A program made the position numbers and the translations under genes. From positions 116,744,698-116,808,697 of the forward strand of contig NC_134096.1 of NCBI RefSeq assembly GCF_000715075.1: a DNA stretch of 64,000 nucleotides. The letters are read 5' to 3'. This DNA is from Nicotiana tabacum (lineage: Eukaryota; Streptophyta; Magnoliopsida; Solanales; Solanaceae). This document shows, in pieces, positions 61,671 through 64,000 of this stretch. Within the stretch, counting starts at the first letter, position 1; each line of letters begins with the position of its first letter. Under the pieces are notes generated by a model. The model saw only the letters and a list, made by a program, of their open reading frames with translations, had not been told where the DNA came from and did not search any database.

Positions 61671-62701
61671 CTAGTTTTAGTGGAAGTGCGTTGCACGTGT
61701 GAATTGCGTTAATTAATATAAAATATATACAAATTATTGAAAAACAACAATGGAGGTTAAACTAAATGCAATATTTGTTTAACTCATGAAAATAAATATT
61801 ATTACATTGACACAATATAGTTGGATTCAATATTTTCTGAATAAATTTAGTATAATTAGTTCTATAGTATTTATAGTTGTAAATATTATATTATATAAGA
61901 CACAAATATGCAATGTTATTTTATCTCACCTAGTATATTTTTATAAACTCTACCATCATATGTCATTTTATAAGAAAACAATTGTTCTCAAAGTTATTCA
62001 ATAAGCTAAGTTAACCTCTTTTATGTAAAACAGTTGCCTAGATTCTTATTGATCTAAGAGCGTGTTTGGCAAGGTTTCTAGGAGGATAAAAGTAAATTTT
62101 TTTTATAAATTAAAAGTGTTTGGCTAAAACAGAGAAGTGTTTTTGAGTACCGGTAGAAGTAATTTTTTACTTTTGGGAAGAAGCTGCAAATTTTACCTTC
62201 TTCCAAAAAGCAGAAGCAAAAAAATATTTTTTCAAGGAAAATTATATTTCTCAAATTATCCCTCATTAATTTGATTTTTTTCCTTTTCTTCTTTTGTTTC
62301 TACCATCCATGTCTTTATTTTTATTATTTTCATCATTGTTTATTCTTCTCATATTCTTCTTTGAGAAATATTATGGAGTGAATTTACAGTACGCGCATTG
62401 TACGTGTATCTTATCTAGGTAGATTATTTAAAAAATAATAATTAATCATATTAAAATTAAATTAAAAATTATACTTATTTAAGTTAATAAAAATTAATGT
62501 GTAAGTTCTTAAAATTGAGAAATATTAATCCTACAAACAGTAACGTATAAGGGAAGAAATTGCCACATAGAAGTAAACAATATCATGCAATATACAAATA
62601 ATGAACAGGTTTAAAGAAAAAAATATCATTTATCAAAAAGAGAGATATTTATTCGAAATAATTTTATATTGGGTGTGTTGAGGGGGGAAGGGATGATAAT
62701 T

Positions 62702-62747
<46 letters not shown>

Positions 62748-63301
62748 ATTTTTTAAATCTTAAAATTTTTATTATGAAAATTTTCATCTCTAAATTTCCC
62801 ATCAATAGTTTTCAATTTTTTGTGAATATACTCAATTATATATGCGGCCTATTCAATTGAGTTTGGTTTCTAAAAATAATTCTTTCTTTTTGTTTTTAAA
62901 GAAACACCAACTTAAAATCTTAATAGATAATCATTGAGTAGTTACTTAATAATATATGTTGTAATTGCTTTTATTGGGGAATAACATGCTAGTTGATTAG
63001 TAATTCTCACCAACTTAAGGTTCCCATATGATATAAACTTTTTGAAAAGTTGTTAATTTACCAATATTAAAGTAATACCAACACTTTTCTAATATGCCAA
63101 AACTTAGAGTAACAATTTTTAGCTGACTTTAAAGTCTTAGATATTAGCTAGAATTAAAATATTTTTCCAAGAAGAAATGAAAATATTTATATTAATTATA
63201 ATTACAATTTTGTCTGACATGAAGTATATGGTCAAAGCGTTAAAAATTGATCAATTTATTTGTGTAGGAATTTTGTGCTTTTAAAATAGCATAGTTATAG
63301 A
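61671..63301 (-). mobile_element. Helitron D (possibly two elements)
   Basis: The 3' end is CTAG at 61671-61674 with a hairpin core GTGC-GTT-GCAC at 61686-61696. The proposed 5' end is TCTATAACTATGCTATTTTA from 63301, preceded by A on the minus strand. 63100-63301 resembles the 5' ends of Helitrons A and B. A degenerate second end (GTACGCGCATTGTACG at 62390-62406) suggests two elements. There is a GCGTGTTTGGCAAGG-type MITE-like stretch at about 62060-62230 and an (AT)n run at 62704-62745. No coding region. Confidence 0.55.
62704..62745. repeat. (AT)n microsatellite
   Basis: About 21 uninterrupted TA units inside Helitron D. Confidence 0.95.
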
Positions 63302-63534
63302 TAGATAGGAAAAATAGATAAACATGGAAAGTTGTTTGTTGATAAATTTATTTTTAAAAATATCTTACTGAATTGCTAAAGAATTAATTTGTTGTACATC
63401 TATAAATTTATAAACTCCATTCAATGTTTATTTATTTATCCTCCTTTCTATATTTATATTTTTGAAAAATGCGGTCAAAATTATCACTCATGGACGTGCT
63501 TTCTCGATCTAATGGATTCCAGTTGACCTAAAAC
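63302..63534. other. AT-rich spacer, nothing recognised
   Basis: It lies between the Helitron D end and the last LTR. No gene or repeat end was seen. Confidence 0.3.
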
Positions 63535-64000
63535 TATAACGACCTGGCCGGTCGTTTTGACAATTGCAATCTTGTTTTCCCATTTACTGCTCAAATTGTG
63601 AATTACAATTGTTATTTGGCTTGTTGGGGTAATTGGTTTTTGAATGATTGGGAACACCTAGTTCCTAGGTTTCGAAATTTAGTTGAAAAGGTTGACCAGA
63701 TTTTGACGTCTATGTAGTGACCCGGAGAATTTTTGCTAAGGTAAATTTTGTCCGAAAAGGGTCATTTTTGCGATCACTATGCGGTCGCAGAATCACTCTG
63801 CGGACCACATAATGGTCGCAAAGTGGATCAGGAGAGGGGCAATATTTGAGAAAAATCTGCGGTGCACTATGCGACCGCATACCTGTTTTGCGGTGCATTA
63901 TGCGACCGCAGAACAAGTAGACAGGCCGCATAATGATCGCAGACCGGGTCAGTAACGCCCATCTTTGGAGGCCAAATTATGCGGCCGGTATGCGGACCGC
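63535..64000 (+). mobile_element. LTR of a further Gypsy-type element, cut by the window end
   Basis: It starts TATAACGACCTGGCCGGTCG, the TGTAACGACC palindromic LTR start with one change, and continues with CCCATTTACTGCTCAA as in the solo LTR near 41920. A CpG block begins at about 63767 with TGCGGTCGCA and GCGACCGCA words, nearer the LTR start than in the other LTRs. The rest lies outside the window. Confidence 0.75.

Overview
This is a stretch of plant nuclear DNA, most likely from a Solanaceae species (inference). The grounds are a split gene with GT-AG introns, a 3' SINE fragment of the type common in nightshades, and Gypsy/chromovirus LTRs that begin TGTAACGACC and end GGTCGTGACA. I can defend one host protein-coding gene. 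Nearly all the rest is transposable elements, heavily nested.

1-8548: a nine-exon gene on the + strand for receptor-like protein 4 (RLP4): signal peptide, two malectin-like modules, leucine-rich repeats, one membrane helix and a short basic tail without a kinase. Its 3.2-kb third intron holds a LINE fragment, a MITE-like element and a 5'-truncated SINE with a 16-bp target-site duplication (TSD).

8549-19700: an L1-type LINE on the minus strand whose poly(A) end lies about 170 bp past the RLP4 stop codon. It was later hit by a 1,280-bp Mutator-like element (9-bp TSD) and by a 6-kb LTR element without gag-pol.

19700-27340: half of a MITE split by a second gag-pol-less LTR element (20136-27332, TSD CAATG). 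Both gag-pol-less elements share a non-coding internal domain and an initiator-Met tRNA primer-binding site, so they look like one non-autonomous family.

27340-31340: a minus-strand Helitron carrying a CACTA-type MITE that contains a tRNA-Gly(GCC)-like sequence, then AT-rich DNA.

31339-47736: a + strand solo LTR split by a complete, decayed Gypsy chromovirus (31370-41893, TSD GTATC) and by a second solo LTR (44171-46880, TSD CTGAG).

47737-63301: three Helitron segments, all minus strand and head-to-tail, with two junctions reading CTAG|TCTATATT. The middle one keeps a decayed Pif1-like helicase and is split by a second Gypsy chromovirus (about 51500-61637). A further LTR enters at 63535 and runs off the end.

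The most interesting signal lies across the LTRs rather than in one gene. Six LTRs with different sequences share one layout: a terminal palindrome, a CpG-rich block of short near-palindromic words about 0.7-1.05 kb in, then two GGTAAGT splice-donor-like sites 403-429 bp apart. The CpG word differs from family to family. In two elements the 3' LTR has lost this block.
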